This document shows positions 46,000-54,872 of a stretch of DNA of 64,000 bases, piece after piece. The stretch is from Polyangiaceae bacterium (lineage in GTDB: Bacteria; Myxococcota_A; Polyangia; Polyangiales; Polyangiaceae), in assembly GCA_025937835.1 (NCBI GenBank), contig JAICQO010000005.1:62001-126000 (forward strand), given 5' to 3'. The notes beneath the pieces are model-generated. The model did not search any database. It was not told the origin of the DNA and saw only the letters and a program-made list of their open reading frames with translations. Positions within the stretch are counted from its first letter, which is position 1. Each line of letters opens with the position of its first letter. The position numbers were made by a program, and so were the translations under genes.

Positions 46000-47019
46000 T
46001 CATAGGCTGCTCTGTTCGGTTTTTTCGAGCCGATCCGTCGCGCGAGGCGATTCGTCGAGGCGTAACAGCTGAAGGTTGACGAGCGCGACGCGTTCGGCGG
46101 GCTCCGAAGCGCCGATCACGCGACGGAGCTCCTGGAAGTAAGCGATGTGCATTTCACGCAAGCGCTCCCAATCCTTCTCGGAAACCGTGAAGAGGTTGTA
46201 CGAGAACAAATCCTCGCCAGCCGGTTCGAGGCTCGGCAAGCGTTGCTCGGCCACGCGCGCCCAGTGACCCTTGAGCGCTCTGCCGGCGGCGGGGTTCTGG
46301 CGCGTGTCCACGGTGAGGACGCTGCTCACGGCGTAACGGCCCCGGCGCCGCACGATCAGCCGCGACTCGACCAGCGCTTCGAGACACGCACGCTCTTCTT
46401 TTTCCGAGATCCCGAGCCGCTGGGCGATGAAGCCGTGCTCGTGTTTCGGAAGCTTCCGGTAGTCGGCGAGCTCGAGCACCCGCAGCACGGCGTGGCTCCA
46501 CGGCAAGAGGTAGGCGACGCGGCGCTGCGCTTCGAGCCGCTCCCAGGCACCCCGCGCGGCGGGCAACTCTTGCGGCGGCGCGAACAGCGCGACGAAGTCG
46601 AGCAAGCGCAGCGAGCTCGCCTCGATCAAGCGCAAGAAGTCGGGCAGGCGCGGCTCGGCCTCGCCCTTGAGCCAGCGCCCGACGCTGACGCGGTTCTTGC
46701 CGACGCGCGCGGCGAGCTCCACGAGCGTCGTCCCTTCCCCGAGGTGCGTGAGCAGCGCGGCCACGCCTTCGCGCGAGGCGAAGCTCTGACCCTGTACCGG
46801 TTCCGGTAGCCCGCCGATGAACGTCGCGACCTGTGCGTCGATGTCGACGCCGACGCGTTTGGCGAGCTCCATGAAGCCCGCTGCGGTGGGGGCTCGAAGC
46901 CCGGCTTCCCAAGCGTAGAGCACGTTGCTGCGCCGCTTGAGCCGGCGGCTGAGCGCGACCTGGGAGCGACGGCCGCGCAGCGCGCGGATCAGCTCTTTTG
47001 CAAGGGCTTCGTGGTCCAT
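46000..47019 (-). CDS. TIGR02147/DUF4423 family HTH regulator
   Basis: A 339-aa cytoplasmic protein. The N-terminus contains HTH-like repeats ([42 protein letters not shown]). The central winged-helix region ([30 protein letters not shown]) and the C-terminal segment [30 protein letters not shown] are diagnostic of the TIGR02147/DUF4423 group, found in predatory and social bacteria. Function is presumed regulatory. It is divergent from the lipoprotein/VWA pair, 94 bp away. Confidence 0.82.
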   Translation of the reverse strand: MDHEALAKELIRALRGRRSQVALSRRLKRRSNVLYAWEAGLRAPTAAGFMELAKRVGVDIDAQVATFIGGLPEPVQGQSFASREGVAALLTHLGEGTTLVELAARVGKNRVSVGRWLKGEAEPRLPDFLRLIEASSLRLLDFVALFAPPQELPAARGAWERLEAQRRVAYLLPWSHAVLRVLELADYRKLPKHEHGFIAQRLGISEKEERACLEALVESRLIVRRRGRYAVSSVLTVDTRQNPAAGRALKGHWARVAEQRLPSLEPAGEDLFSYNLFTVSEKDWERLREMHIAYFQELRRVIGASEPAERVALVNLQLLRLDESPRATDRLEKTEQSSL

Positions 47020-47113
47020 ATCTAGCAGAATCGTACATAACGGACCGCTTCTGCGCCATGAAATGTTCGTTCCTGCTCTGGTGGTTCACGGGGCGCCGGC
47101 GCATAGTCGCGGC

Positions 47114-47983
47114 ATGCGCTTCCGGGAGCTTGCTGTCGTGCTTGCCGCTCTGTGCGTGGGCGGCTGTAGCAGCTCGACCGAGTCGAACGATTCGGGCGCT
47201 CCGCTGCAGCCTCCGCGCGAATCATTCTGGGGCGGTCAGACCGGATCTCTGACTCCGAAGTGCGGCCCCTCCGTGGCGGAGCCGGTACCCGAGGGCGCGT
47301 CCGGGATCGTGATCGACACGCGCGCCTGCGCTCGAACGCCGACAGACTCGGACGTACAGCTCACGAGCGAGGACGGTCAAACCATCGAGGCGGAGTGGAT
47401 CCCGCTCGGTGACGGGCGGTTCCTGGTCCGGCCCGCACAGTCGCTCGGCCGGGGAAAGTACCAGGTATCGGTCGCCGGCAACGCTCAGTCGATCCAGGTT
47501 GGCGCGTCTTCACCGAAGCCTGCGCGTCTCGGGACGCTGAGCTTGCTGCAGCCGAGCGGCTGCAACCTGAGCGCTGAGCTGAAGCTCGATGACTCGGTGT
47601 TGCCGTACGTGTCCTTGTTGCACGTCGAGGTCGAGCTGGACGGCGTGGCGCACGAGGTTGCCGGATATGGTGCGTTGTCGATGCAGAACATGGCGCTGCC
47701 CGTCAGCTGCACGAGTTGCCTGGTTTCCGGGCGCCACACGCTCGAAGCCTACGGAGAAATCGCGGGCGAACCGGGGATGCTGGTCGCGGAAACACTGGCG
47801 TTCGACGCGACGTGCAGCGACCAGCAAGCGTACCCCTCGCAGGGCTACGGACGAGATTCTGGCTCGGGCTGCGGCGTGACGCGCGTTCCGGGCTCGGGCG
47901 CTGGTGGAGCTTGGGGCGGGATGGTCTTGGGGCTGCTCGTGCTGCTCAGGCGGTTGCGAGCGAAGAAGTCGGGAGGTTCGTGA
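47114..47983 (+). CDS. lipoprotein with MYXO-CTERM-like C-terminus
   Basis: A 289-aa protein from ATG 47114: lipoprotein signal with lipobox VGGC, then SSS. A beta-rich middle follows with Cys pairs (LTPKCGPS, ACARTP, SGCNLSAEL, VSCTSCLVSG). The C-terminus SGCGVTRVPGSG, one hydrophobic helix (AWGGMVLGLLVLLRRL) and Arg/Lys matches the MYXO-CTERM sorting layout (Cys, TM, basic cluster). Having both a lipobox and a C-terminal sorting tail is unusual. The stop overlaps the ATG of the VWA gene (TGATG). Confidence 0.78.
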   Translation: MRFRELAVVLAALCVGGCSSSTESNDSGAPLQPPRESFWGGQTGSLTPKCGPSVAEPVPEGASGIVIDTRACARTPTDSDVQLTSEDGQTIEAEWIPLGDGRFLVRPAQSLGRGKYQVSVAGNAQSIQVGASSPKPARLGTLSLLQPSGCNLSAELKLDDSVLPYVSLLHVEVELDGVAHEVAGYGALSMQNMALPVSCTSCLVSGRHTLEAYGEIAGEPGMLVAETLAFDATCSDQQAYPSQGYGRDSGSGCGVTRVPGSGAGGAWGGMVLGLLVLLRRLRAKKSGGS

Positions 47984-49611
47984 TGGTCAGTGGGTTGAAA
48001 CGAACGTTGGCGGTTTGGGGTTCGTTGGCGCTGGTCGGCGGCTGTCTCGGGTGCAGCAGCGGCATGGAATCGTCGGATGCGGCGTCGCTTCACGGGGGCG
48101 CGCCGCCGCCGGGGGCGACACCGTCACCGACGGGGACGAGCACGCCTCCAGCCGGGGGCAGCAACGTGAGTCTCGGGGGGTCCCAGGACGCGGGGTTCTT
48201 GCGGGAGCAATTGCAGGCTGGGTTGGTGCCGGCGCCGGCGGCGCTCGATGCGGCAGGGTTCTTCGCGGAACACTACATCGAGCTGCCGCCGGCGGCCTGC
48301 GGGGAGAAGCTGTGCTTGCAGCCGATGATGGCGGTAATGGGGAACCTGTTCGACGGCGGCAACTGCACGATGCTGCACATCGGGCTGAAGTCGCCGCTTG
48401 CGGCCGATCCGGGCGCGCGTCCACCGTTGTCGTTATCGGTAGTCGTGGATGTCTCCGGGTCGATGCAAGGGGAGAAGATCGCGCTCGTGCGCGAAGGGCT
48501 CGGTCTGCTGATCGACGGCATGCGCGACGAGGATCGGCTGTCTCTGATCTCGTACAGCGACGGGGTGAGCGTGCTGTCGCCGCTCACACCGGTCGAGACC
48601 GGGCGGGCCAGCCTGCGCCGCTTGGTGGGGGGTCTGATCGCGAACGGCGGGACGAATCTGGCTGCGGGGCTCGAGGCCGGATACCGCACGATTCAGGACG
48701 GCTACGAGCCCGGGCGGCAGCACCGCCTGATCTTGCTGAGTGACGGCGTTCCGACCGCGGGCGTGATCGATCCGAACGCGATCTTGGCAGCGAGCCGCGC
48801 CTACAACTCCGACGGGATCGGCCTGACCACGATCGGCCTGGGCAGCGACTTCAACGTGGCGCTGATGCGCGGGCTCGCGCAGCAGGCCGACGGCAATTTC
48901 TACTTCCTCGAAAACGTCGGCGCAGTGAAGGAGGTGTTCGAGGAGGAGCTGAGCTTCTTCCTGGTGCCGCTGGCGTTCGGCGTCTCGCTGAAGGTCGAAG
49001 CGGGCGACGATTACGACTTCGGTCGTTCGCTCGGGTCGCCGTTCTGGGCGAACACGGCTCGGGGCGGCCGGCTCGACGTACCCAGCGTGTTTCTCGCGCA
49101 TCGTGAAGCCGACGACGACGTGACCGAAGACGACGGCCGGCGCGGCGGCGGCTCGTCGCTCTTGGTCGAGCTGATGCCCCGGGCGAGTGTTTCGGGCGAA
49201 ACCGAGCCCGTGGTTGCCACGCTGGAGCTCAGCTTCCGCGATCCGGAGACCGACGAAATGGTCGAGGACCTCGTCACCGTGACCTATCCCCATCCCGCAG
49301 ACGTGCTCGAGTCCCGCGGCTACTTCGAGGCGCCAGAACCAGCGGCGATTCAAAAGAGCTTCGTGATGCTCAACATCTTCGTGGGCATGGAGCGGGCGAT
49401 CCTCGACTTTCACGCGCGCACCTTTTCCGCGCGCACGATCGCCGAGCTCGACAACCTGATCGCGGCGGTCTCCGACTACAACGAAGAGATCGAGGACAAG
49501 GACATCGAGCTCGACCTCGAGCTGCTGGACCGCTTGCGCGCCAACCTGGTTCGAAACGGCGTTCCGGACTCGCGGGCAGGCGTGCCGGCGAATCCGTGGC
49601 CGGCGGATTAG
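47983..49611 (+). CDS. VWA domain lipoprotein
   Basis: A 542-aa exported protein: signal with a lipobox-type Cys (ALVGGCLGCSSG, two candidate Cys), a Pro/Gly/Thr spacer, then a von Willebrand A domain. The MIDAS is complete: SVVVDVSGSM, IANGGTNLAAG, ILLSDGVPT. A C-terminal helical region follows (VMLNIFVGMERAILDFHART; DYNEEIEDKDIELDLELLDR), resembling the YfbK-type VWA protein tail. It is translationally coupled to the upstream lipoprotein gene. It is likely a surface adhesion or assembly pair. Confidence 0.88.
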   Translation: MVSGLKRTLAVWGSLALVGGCLGCSSGMESSDAASLHGGAPPPGATPSPTGTSTPPAGGSNVSLGGSQDAGFLREQLQAGLVPAPAALDAAGFFAEHYIELPPAACGEKLCLQPMMAVMGNLFDGGNCTMLHIGLKSPLAADPGARPPLSLSVVVDVSGSMQGEKIALVREGLGLLIDGMRDEDRLSLISYSDGVSVLSPLTPVETGRASLRRLVGGLIANGGTNLAAGLEAGYRTIQDGYEPGRQHRLILLSDGVPTAGVIDPNAILAASRAYNSDGIGLTTIGLGSDFNVALMRGLAQQADGNFYFLENVGAVKEVFEEELSFFLVPLAFGVSLKVEAGDDYDFGRSLGSPFWANTARGGRLDVPSVFLAHREADDDVTEDDGRRGGGSSLLVELMPRASVSGETEPVVATLELSFRDPETDEMVEDLVTVTYPHPADVLESRGYFEAPEPAAIQKSFVMLNIFVGMERAILDFHARTFSARTIAELDNLIAAVSDYNEEIEDKDIELDLELLDRLRANLVRNGVPDSRAGVPANPWPAD

Positions 49612-49668
49612 CCTCGATTCAAAACCGACTGGATGCGGCTCGGGGCGCGGCGGGTTAAGCTGCGCCCC

Positions 49669-50082
49669 ATGTTCCAGGACGCCCAGGCCGAGGCGGCGGT
49701 CTTTCTGGCCAACGAGAGCTTTTATCGCGCCTTCAGCGACGGGGATTACCAGGCGATGAGCAAGCTCTGGGCGCAGCACGTCCCGGTGGCTTGCTTTCAC
49801 CCCACCGCGCCCGCCTTGATCGGTCGGGAAGCGGTGCTGCAGAGCTTTCGTCAAATCTTGCGCGGAGCGCCGACCTTCGCGTTGCGCTGCGAAGCGGCGG
49901 TGGTCACGCTGGTGAACGATACGGCGATCCTCACTTGCTACGAGGGCGCAGGGGACGAGCCCGCACACCTCGCGGCGACCAACGTGTTCGTGGTCGAAGA
50001 CGGCAACTGGCGGATGGTGCACCACCACGCGGGCCCGTTGTCTCGACCGCTCCGGCGGTCCGCCCCGCCGATCGTTCACTGA
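49669..50082 (+). CDS. SnoaL/NTF2-like nuclear transport factor family protein
   Basis: A 137-aa cytoplasmic protein with the cone-like NTF2 fold pattern: a helix (ANESFYRAFSDGDYQAMSKLWAQHVPVACFHP), IGREAVLQSFRQIL, CEAAVVTLVNDTAILTCYEG, and ATNVFVVEDGNWRMVHHHAGP. Members include ketosteroid isomerase-like and DUF4440 proteins; the catalytic role is not predictable. ATG 49669 is chosen over the in-frame 49633. It lies upstream of the TGTCCG cluster. Confidence 0.83.
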   Translation: MFQDAQAEAAVFLANESFYRAFSDGDYQAMSKLWAQHVPVACFHPTAPALIGREAVLQSFRQILRGAPTFALRCEAAVVTLVNDTAILTCYEGAGDEPAHLAATNVFVVEDGNWRMVHHHAGPLSRPLRRSAPPIVH

Positions 50083-50103
50083 GCCAGGTGCGGCGACGCC
50101 GCC

Positions 50104-50261
50104 TGTCCGATCCGCGAGGTCGGCACGATCGTTGCTGCCGGACAGGCCGTGCTCACCCGTACGGACAGCAGCGGCTGGAAAATCGAGCCTTTGGCGCTCG
50201 GCGTGTCCGCCCGCGTGTCCGTGTCCGTGTCCGCTCACTCGGGTCGGCGGACACTTGTCCG
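50104..50261. promoter_or_regulatory. cluster of nine TGTCCG/CGGACA boxes upstream of ECF sigma gene
   Basis: Boxes start at 50104, 50139, 50162, 50204, 50216, 50222, 50228, 50248 and 50256. Three are in direct tandem (TGTCCG x3, 50216-50233). GTGTCCGC/GCGGACAC forms an 8-bp dyad (50227-50254). This is far above random expectation for a hexamer in 158 bp, and it lies in the intergenic region before the sigma factor gene. Confidence 0.6.
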
Positions 50262-50330
50262 CTCCGCTGCCTGCGAGTCGGCCCATCGGTCGCGGGCCCG
50301 TGATTCGAGCACGAAAGGTTCGCCGTCACC

Positions 50331-50894
50331 GTGAATCATCGCGAAGCTCTGGAAGAGGTCATGGTCCGCTATGCGCGCGGTGAGGACGCGGCGTTTGCCG
50401 AGCTCTTCCGGCAGCTCTCGCCGTTGCTCGCAGGCTATTTGAAGCGGCTGTGCGGCTCACGCGAGCTGGCCCGGGACCTCGTGCAGGAGACTTTTCTGTG
50501 CATCCACCGCGGGCGAGCGCAGTTCGAGAGCGGGCGCGGCGTCGAGCGCTGGGCGTACGCGATCGCGCGCAATTGCTTCGTCAGCCACCTCCGCCTTTCG
50601 CGGTCGCGCTTGGCGAGCGTCAGCCACCCGATCGACGAGCTGCCGCTCACATCGAGCCTCGATGGCGACGGAGAGGCCGTTCTGGCGGCGCGGGAAGCAG
50701 AGGAGCGTGCGGTGGTCGCTCTGCAAGGGATGCCGCGGTCGCAGCGGGAAGCGTTCGTTTTGCTGCGCCTGCAGGGCGCGAGCGTGCATGACGCGGCGGA
50801 GCGGCTCGGTATTTCGCAGAGTGCCGTGAAGCTCCGTGCGTTTCGCGCGGGCGAGTCGATGCGCGAGGCCTTCGGACAGCAAAGCGCGGCGTAG
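50331..50894 (+). CDS. ECF-type RNA polymerase sigma factor
   Basis: A 187-aa sigma-70 family protein: region 2 (AFAELFRQLSPLLAGYLKRLC, ARDLVQETFLCIHRG, RWAYAIARNCFVSHLR) and region 4 (LQGMPRSQREAFVLLRLQGASVHDAAERLGISQSAVKLRAFRA). The start is GTG. No anti-sigma factor is adjacent; the following gene is convergent. The upstream TGTCCG cluster may hold an autoregulatory promoter. The target regulon is unknown. Confidence 0.92.
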   Translation: MNHREALEEVMVRYARGEDAAFAELFRQLSPLLAGYLKRLCGSRELARDLVQETFLCIHRGRAQFESGRGVERWAYAIARNCFVSHLRLSRSRLASVSHPIDELPLTSSLDGDGEAVLAAREAEERAVVALQGMPRSQREAFVLLRLQGASVHDAAERLGISQSAVKLRAFRAGESMREAFGQQSAA

Positions 50895-50914
50895 CTCCGT
50901 CCGGAAAGAAGCGC

Positions 50915-51772
50915 TCAGCCGCCGGTTTCGAAGCCGGGGTACAGGGTCATTCCGCCGTCCACGTAGAGCGTGGCGCCCGTAATGTAGTCGGAGTCGTCGG
51001 AAGCGAGCCACACGGCGACGCGGCCGATTTCGCTGGGCTCTCCGATGCGCTTGTAGGGGATCAACGTCATCAGCGAGTTGTAGGCGTCGCGCGTGCCCCA
51101 GGCGTCCATGTTGATCGGCGTGCGGACGGCGCCCGGCGAGATCGCGTTCACGCGGATCCGGTGCGGCGCCATCTCCTGCGCGATGCTCTTCATCATCATC
51201 GACACCCCGCCCTTCGAGGTCGCGTAGTTGACGTGGCCGGCCCACGGGATCACGTCGTGCACCGAGCTGATGCACAGGATCTTCCCGGCGCTGACCGAGA
51301 CGTCGCGCCGGATCCCACGGCGCTTGAACTCGCGCACGGCAGCGCGCGAGCACAGGAACTGACCCTTCAGGTTGACGTTCATCACGAGCTCCCAGTCCGA
51401 CAGGCTGAGCTCGTCGAACGGCGCGTCCTTCTGCAGGCCGGCGTTGTTCACCAGGATATCGACGGTGCCGAGCTCCTCGATCATCGTGGCGAACAAGTGC
51501 TCGACGTCGGCCTCGGAGCTGACGTCGGCGCGGTGCGCGTAGGCGTTGGCGCCGCAGCGCCGCACCTCGGCGACGACCTTCTGCGCCTCCTCCTCGCGCG
51601 TCACGTAGTTGACCACCACGTCCGCGCCCGCGTGGCCGAGGGCGACCGCGATCGCCTTGCCGATCCCGGAGTTGGCGCCGGTGACCAGGGCTTTCTGGCC
51701 TTTCAGGCTCTTGACGATCGGACAGGCGGGGGCTTCGTCCGCTGCTCCCTGCTCGCTGAAATAGTCGCGCAT
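50915..51772 (-). CDS. SDR family oxidoreductase
   Basis: A 285-aa NAD(P)-dependent short-chain dehydrogenase of the classical type. It has cofactor motif TGANSGIGKA, VDILVNNAG, catalytic Ser region ILCISSVHD, Tyr-Lys in NYATSKGG, and C-terminal SDYITGATLYVDGGMTLYPGF. It resembles glucose 1-dehydrogenase/YhdF-like enzymes with an N-terminal extension. The substrate cannot be assigned. ATG is at 51772; it is convergent with the sigma factor gene. Confidence 0.93.
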   Translation of the reverse strand: MRDYFSEQGAADEAPACPIVKSLKGQKALVTGANSGIGKAIAVALGHAGADVVVNYVTREEEAQKVVAEVRRCGANAYAHRADVSSEADVEHLFATMIEELGTVDILVNNAGLQKDAPFDELSLSDWELVMNVNLKGQFLCSRAAVREFKRRGIRRDVSVSAGKILCISSVHDVIPWAGHVNYATSKGGVSMMMKSIAQEMAPHRIRVNAISPGAVRTPINMDAWGTRDAYNSLMTLIPYKRIGEPSEIGRVAVWLASDDSDYITGATLYVDGGMTLYPGFETGG

Positions 51773-52154
51773 CCTGGTCTCCTCGGCTCTCGTGACGCCA
51801 CGCCTTCCTGACGGTTACTCCGTAACCAGCTCCGCGCAACCGGGCTATGCAGGCCACGGCACACGACAACGAAGACGCGGAGAGCCCGGCGCTTTTCCGA
51901 GGATGCCCCGCGCGAGAAGACCTGGAAGCGCTGGGGCGAAGACGGCCTGCTCGGCTTCAGCGATCGCCAGGCGCTGCTCTGCTTCTCGATCGCGATCTAA
52001 AGCGAGGACGAGTTGTCCGGCCCTCGTCCGCTCGCCCGTCGTAGCGTTTGGGGCAGCCGCTCCACGGAGGTCGATAAGAATCATGAGGGAATTCCTATAC
52101 ATCTGTCGAGCCGGCGCGCATTCTCAGGCCCTGGACTAATCTCGCGCACTCGAC
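51773..52154. other. 382-bp intergenic region holding a gene relic
   Basis: Between the SDR start and the DNA methyltransferase there is no intact gene. Positions 51878-52000 carry a decayed fragment of a glucosidase N-terminus (see separate entry). The rest shows no repeats or clear dyads and probably contains the SDR and methyltransferase promoters. Confidence 0.5.
51878..52000 (+). pseudogene. relic of MGH1-like glucosidase N-terminus with internal deletion
   Basis: This frame reads SEDAPREKTWKRWGEDGLLG, then FSDRQALLCFSIAI and TAA. As I recall the N-terminus of large bacterial MGH1-like glucosidases, it runs about '...[21 protein letters not shown]...SRAYRWGEDGLLG...LCFALALWNG'. Here the first and second RWG positions look fused, deleting some 35 codons, and the ORF ends just before the WNG position. 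No start codon or downstream domain remains. It is probably a remnant of a lost gene; the family call rests on memory of the motif pattern. Confidence 0.5.
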
Positions 52155-53759
52155 TTGGCTGGACGCGTCTCGATCGAAACCCGCGACGAGCTACTCGGCG
52201 TTACCGCGGCGCTCGGTGTGGCTGAAACGGGCGCGCTCTCGCCGGCCGAGCAGCGGCTGCTCTCGCGCGCGCCTCGGGTCGACCGAGCGCTGGCGGCGGC
52301 ATGCCGGCGTGCCATCGCCAGCGGCGAAGATCCGCTCGGGGAAGCGTTCGGGGTCGTCGCCTCGCGCGCGGAACGCCGGCCGCTCGGTGCGACGTACACG
52401 CCGCAGACGATCGTGCGGGCGATGCTGGACTCCAGTCGCTTGCGCACGCCTTCGCGCGTGGTCGATCCGGGAGCCGGTAGCGGGCGGTTCGTCGTCGCGG
52501 CGGGCCGCAAGTTTCCCGACGCGGAGCTCGTCGCCGTCGAAATCGATCCGCTCGCCAGCCTTTCGCTGCGCGCCCATCTCGCGGCCGCGGGGCTTTCGGC
52601 GCGCGCTCGGATCGTCACGGCCGATTACCGGTCTCTGCGGCTGCCATCGATCGCGGGACCGACCTTGTTCATCGGCAACCCGCCCTACGTCCGCCATCAC
52701 GACATCGAGCCGCGCTGGAAAGAGTGGCTGGTGAGCGAGGCGCGCGGCCTCGAGCTGACTGCCAGCCGACTCGCGGGGCTGCACGCGCACTTCTTTCTGC
52801 AAACGGCGCGTCTCGTGCGAGCGGGTGACGCTGGCGTGTTCATCACGGCGGCCGAGTGGCTCGACGTGAACTACGGCTCGCTGATCCGCCGCTTGTTCCT
52901 CGAGCGGCTCGGCGGATATGGCCTGGAGCTGCTCGACCCGCGCGTGCGCGCCTTCTCGGACGCGGACGCGACGGCCGTCGTCAGCGGTTTCGAGGTCGGC
53001 GCTCGGCCTGCGGCGGTGAGCGTGCGCCGCGTGCACTCGGTCGCAGAGTTGGGACGCTCGGGCACGGGGGGCCGCGTGCCGCGCGAGCGCTTGGAGCAGG
53101 CTCCGCGTTGGTCCGCGCTCACGCGTCGGGCTCGCACGCCCCCCACGGGCTTCGTGGAGCTCGGCGAGCTGTGCCGCGTGCATCGCGGGCAGGTGACCGG
53201 GGCCAACCGGGTCTGGATCGCCGACGCTTCGGTCGAGCTGCCGGAGCGCTGCCTGTTTCGCAGCGTGACTCGAGCCCGCGAGCTGTTCGCAGCGGGCGGC
53301 GCGCTTTCCGACTCCGCGGTCTTGCGTCACGTGATCGACCTGCCTCGCGAGCTGGACGAATTTTCTGCGCCGGAGCGCCGCCTGGTGGAGCGTTTTTTGC
53401 GCAAGGCCAAGCTCGCGGGAGCCGACCTCGGCTTCATCGCGCGGCATCGCAAGGCCTGGTGGTCCGTGGGGTTGCACGAGCCGGCACCGATTCTCGCGAC
53501 GTACATGGCTCGACGGCCTCCGGCCTTCGTGCGCAACCTGTGCGGGGCGCGCCACCTGAACATCGCGCACGGGCTGTACCCGCGCGAGCGGCTGTCGGCG
53601 CGGGTGCTCGACGCACTCGCGCAACATTTGTCGAGCGCGACCGAGCTCCGCGACGGTCGCACCTATGCCGGGGGGCTGACCAAGTTCGAGCCGAAGGAGA
53701 TGGAACGCCTGCTGGTCCCCGCGCCGGACCAGTTGCCGAACGGCGCCGACCAGCGTTAA
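52155..53759 (+). CDS. orphan N6-adenine DNA methyltransferase
   Basis: A 534-aa SAM-dependent methyltransferase. Motif I DPGAGSGRF, acidic EIDPLAS, motif IV NPPYVRHH (NPPY, N6-adenine class). The C-terminal region resembles a TaqI/Eco57I-type specificity domain (LCRVHRGQVTGANRVWIAD; ARHLNIAHGLYP). No endonuclease or specificity subunit is adjacent, so it is an orphan methyltransferase, or one of a type IIG kind lacking its nuclease. The start is TTG 52155. The LDH-like gene begins 11 bp downstream. Confidence 0.85.
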   Translation: MAGRVSIETRDELLGVTAALGVAETGALSPAEQRLLSRAPRVDRALAAACRRAIASGEDPLGEAFGVVASRAERRPLGATYTPQTIVRAMLDSSRLRTPSRVVDPGAGSGRFVVAAGRKFPDAELVAVEIDPLASLSLRAHLAAAGLSARARIVTADYRSLRLPSIAGPTLFIGNPPYVRHHDIEPRWKEWLVSEARGLELTASRLAGLHAHFFLQTARLVRAGDAGVFITAAEWLDVNYGSLIRRLFLERLGGYGLELLDPRVRAFSDADATAVVSGFEVGARPAAVSVRRVHSVAELGRSGTGGRVPRERLEQAPRWSALTRRARTPPTGFVELGELCRVHRGQVTGANRVWIADASVELPERCLFRSVTRARELFAAGGALSDSAVLRHVIDLPRELDEFSAPERRLVERFLRKAKLAGADLGFIARHRKAWWSVGLHEPAPILATYMARRPPAFVRNLCGARHLNIAHGLYPRERLSARVLDALAQHLSSATELRDGRTYAGGLTKFEPKEMERLLVPAPDQLPNGADQR

Positions 53760-53770
53760 CTTCCGAACGC

Positions 53771-54694
53771 ATGAAGATTGGCATCGTCGGCATGGGTTGG
53801 GTCGGCGCGAGCGTTGCCATCTCCGTGCTCCAGTCCGGCTTCGCAGAGGAGCTTCTGGTGTCGGACGTGAACCGCGACCTCGCCGACGGCGAGGCCATGG
53901 ATCTCTCGCACGGCGCGGCGTTCTATCCGGCAGCGCGCGTGCGCGCAGTCGACGTCGCCGAGCTCGCCACGGCGGACGCGGTGGTGATCGCCGCGGGCCG
54001 CGGCGGAAAGCCAGGAGAGTCGCGGCTGAACCTGCGCAAGGACAACGCCGCGATCGTGCGCGAAATCGCCAAACAGCTCTCCGCCCTGCGCGGGTTCCTG
54101 GTTCTGGTGACCAATCCCGTCGACGTGATGACCTACGTCGCGCAGCGCGCTTCCGGCCTGCCGCCGGAGCGCGTGCTGGGGACGGGCACCATGCTCGACA
54201 CCGCGCGCTTGCGTCAGGTGCTGGGGCGCGAATTATCACTCGAGCCTCGCAGCGTGCATGCGCAGGTCGTCGGCGAGCACGGTGACTCGGAGGTCGTGCT
54301 CTGGTCGAGCGCTCACATCGGAGGCGTCTCGCTGCGCCGCTGGCCAGGCTGGTCGGCGGAGCGGGAGCAGCGCGTCGCGAGCGAGGTGCGGCTTGCCGCC
54401 CAGGAGATTATCCGCCGGAAGGGCGCCACCAACCACGCGATCGGGCTCGTCACCGCGGCGCTGCTCAAGTGGGCGTTGCGCGGGGAGCGCCGCGTCCTCA
54501 CCGTGTCGCGGGTTCAAGACGGAGCCTGCGGCTTGCGCGACGTGGCGCTATCACTGCCGGCAGTGGTCGGGGCCCGCGGCGCAACCCACGTGCTCGAGCC
54601 GGAAATGGACGCCGCGGAGCTCGAGGGCTTGGCGCGTTCGGCGAATCTCTTGCGCCAGACACAGCTCGAGGTCGAAGCGGCGAGCAACGCATGA
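53771..54694 (+). CDS. L-lactate/malate dehydrogenase family protein
   Basis: A 307-aa NAD-dependent 2-hydroxyacid dehydrogenase. It has Rossmann motif GIVGMGWVGAS, loop GKPGESRLNL, NPVDVMTYVA, GTGTMLDTARLR, and catalytic His in QVVGEHGDSEV. The ESRLNL/LDTARLR pattern is LDH-like. However, the substrate-specificity position before KPG is Gly, whereas LDH has Gln and MDH has Arg. It lies 11 bp after the methyltransferase gene, so the two are probably co-transcribed. Specificity remains open. Confidence 0.88.
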   Translation: MKIGIVGMGWVGASVAISVLQSGFAEELLVSDVNRDLADGEAMDLSHGAAFYPAARVRAVDVAELATADAVVIAAGRGGKPGESRLNLRKDNAAIVREIAKQLSALRGFLVLVTNPVDVMTYVAQRASGLPPERVLGTGTMLDTARLRQVLGRELSLEPRSVHAQVVGEHGDSEVVLWSSAHIGGVSLRRWPGWSAEREQRVASEVRLAAQEIIRRKGATNHAIGLVTAALLKWALRGERRVLTVSRVQDGACGLRDVALSLPAVVGARGATHVLEPEMDAAELEGLARSANLLRQTQLEVEAASNA

Positions 54695-54872
54695 GCCGGC
54701 CGCGTCTGCCTCACCCGTAGCCTTGTGCCACGCGCACGCGGCGCGATGCGTTCGAGCGTTGTCGCGGGTTTCGCGTCGTGATCGCGCTCTTCGAAACGCG
54801 CTCGCGTGGCGAGAGTCCGGCGCGATTCCTGCACACACCTGCGCACAGGCACCGAGCTCCGAGGATCGAGCG

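Noticed and set aside
51847-52044. 65-aa ORF (MQATAHDNEDAESP...) upstream of the methyltransferase
   Set aside because: The other frame carries the glucosidase-like fragment; this frame has no family pattern and no good Shine-Dalgarno.
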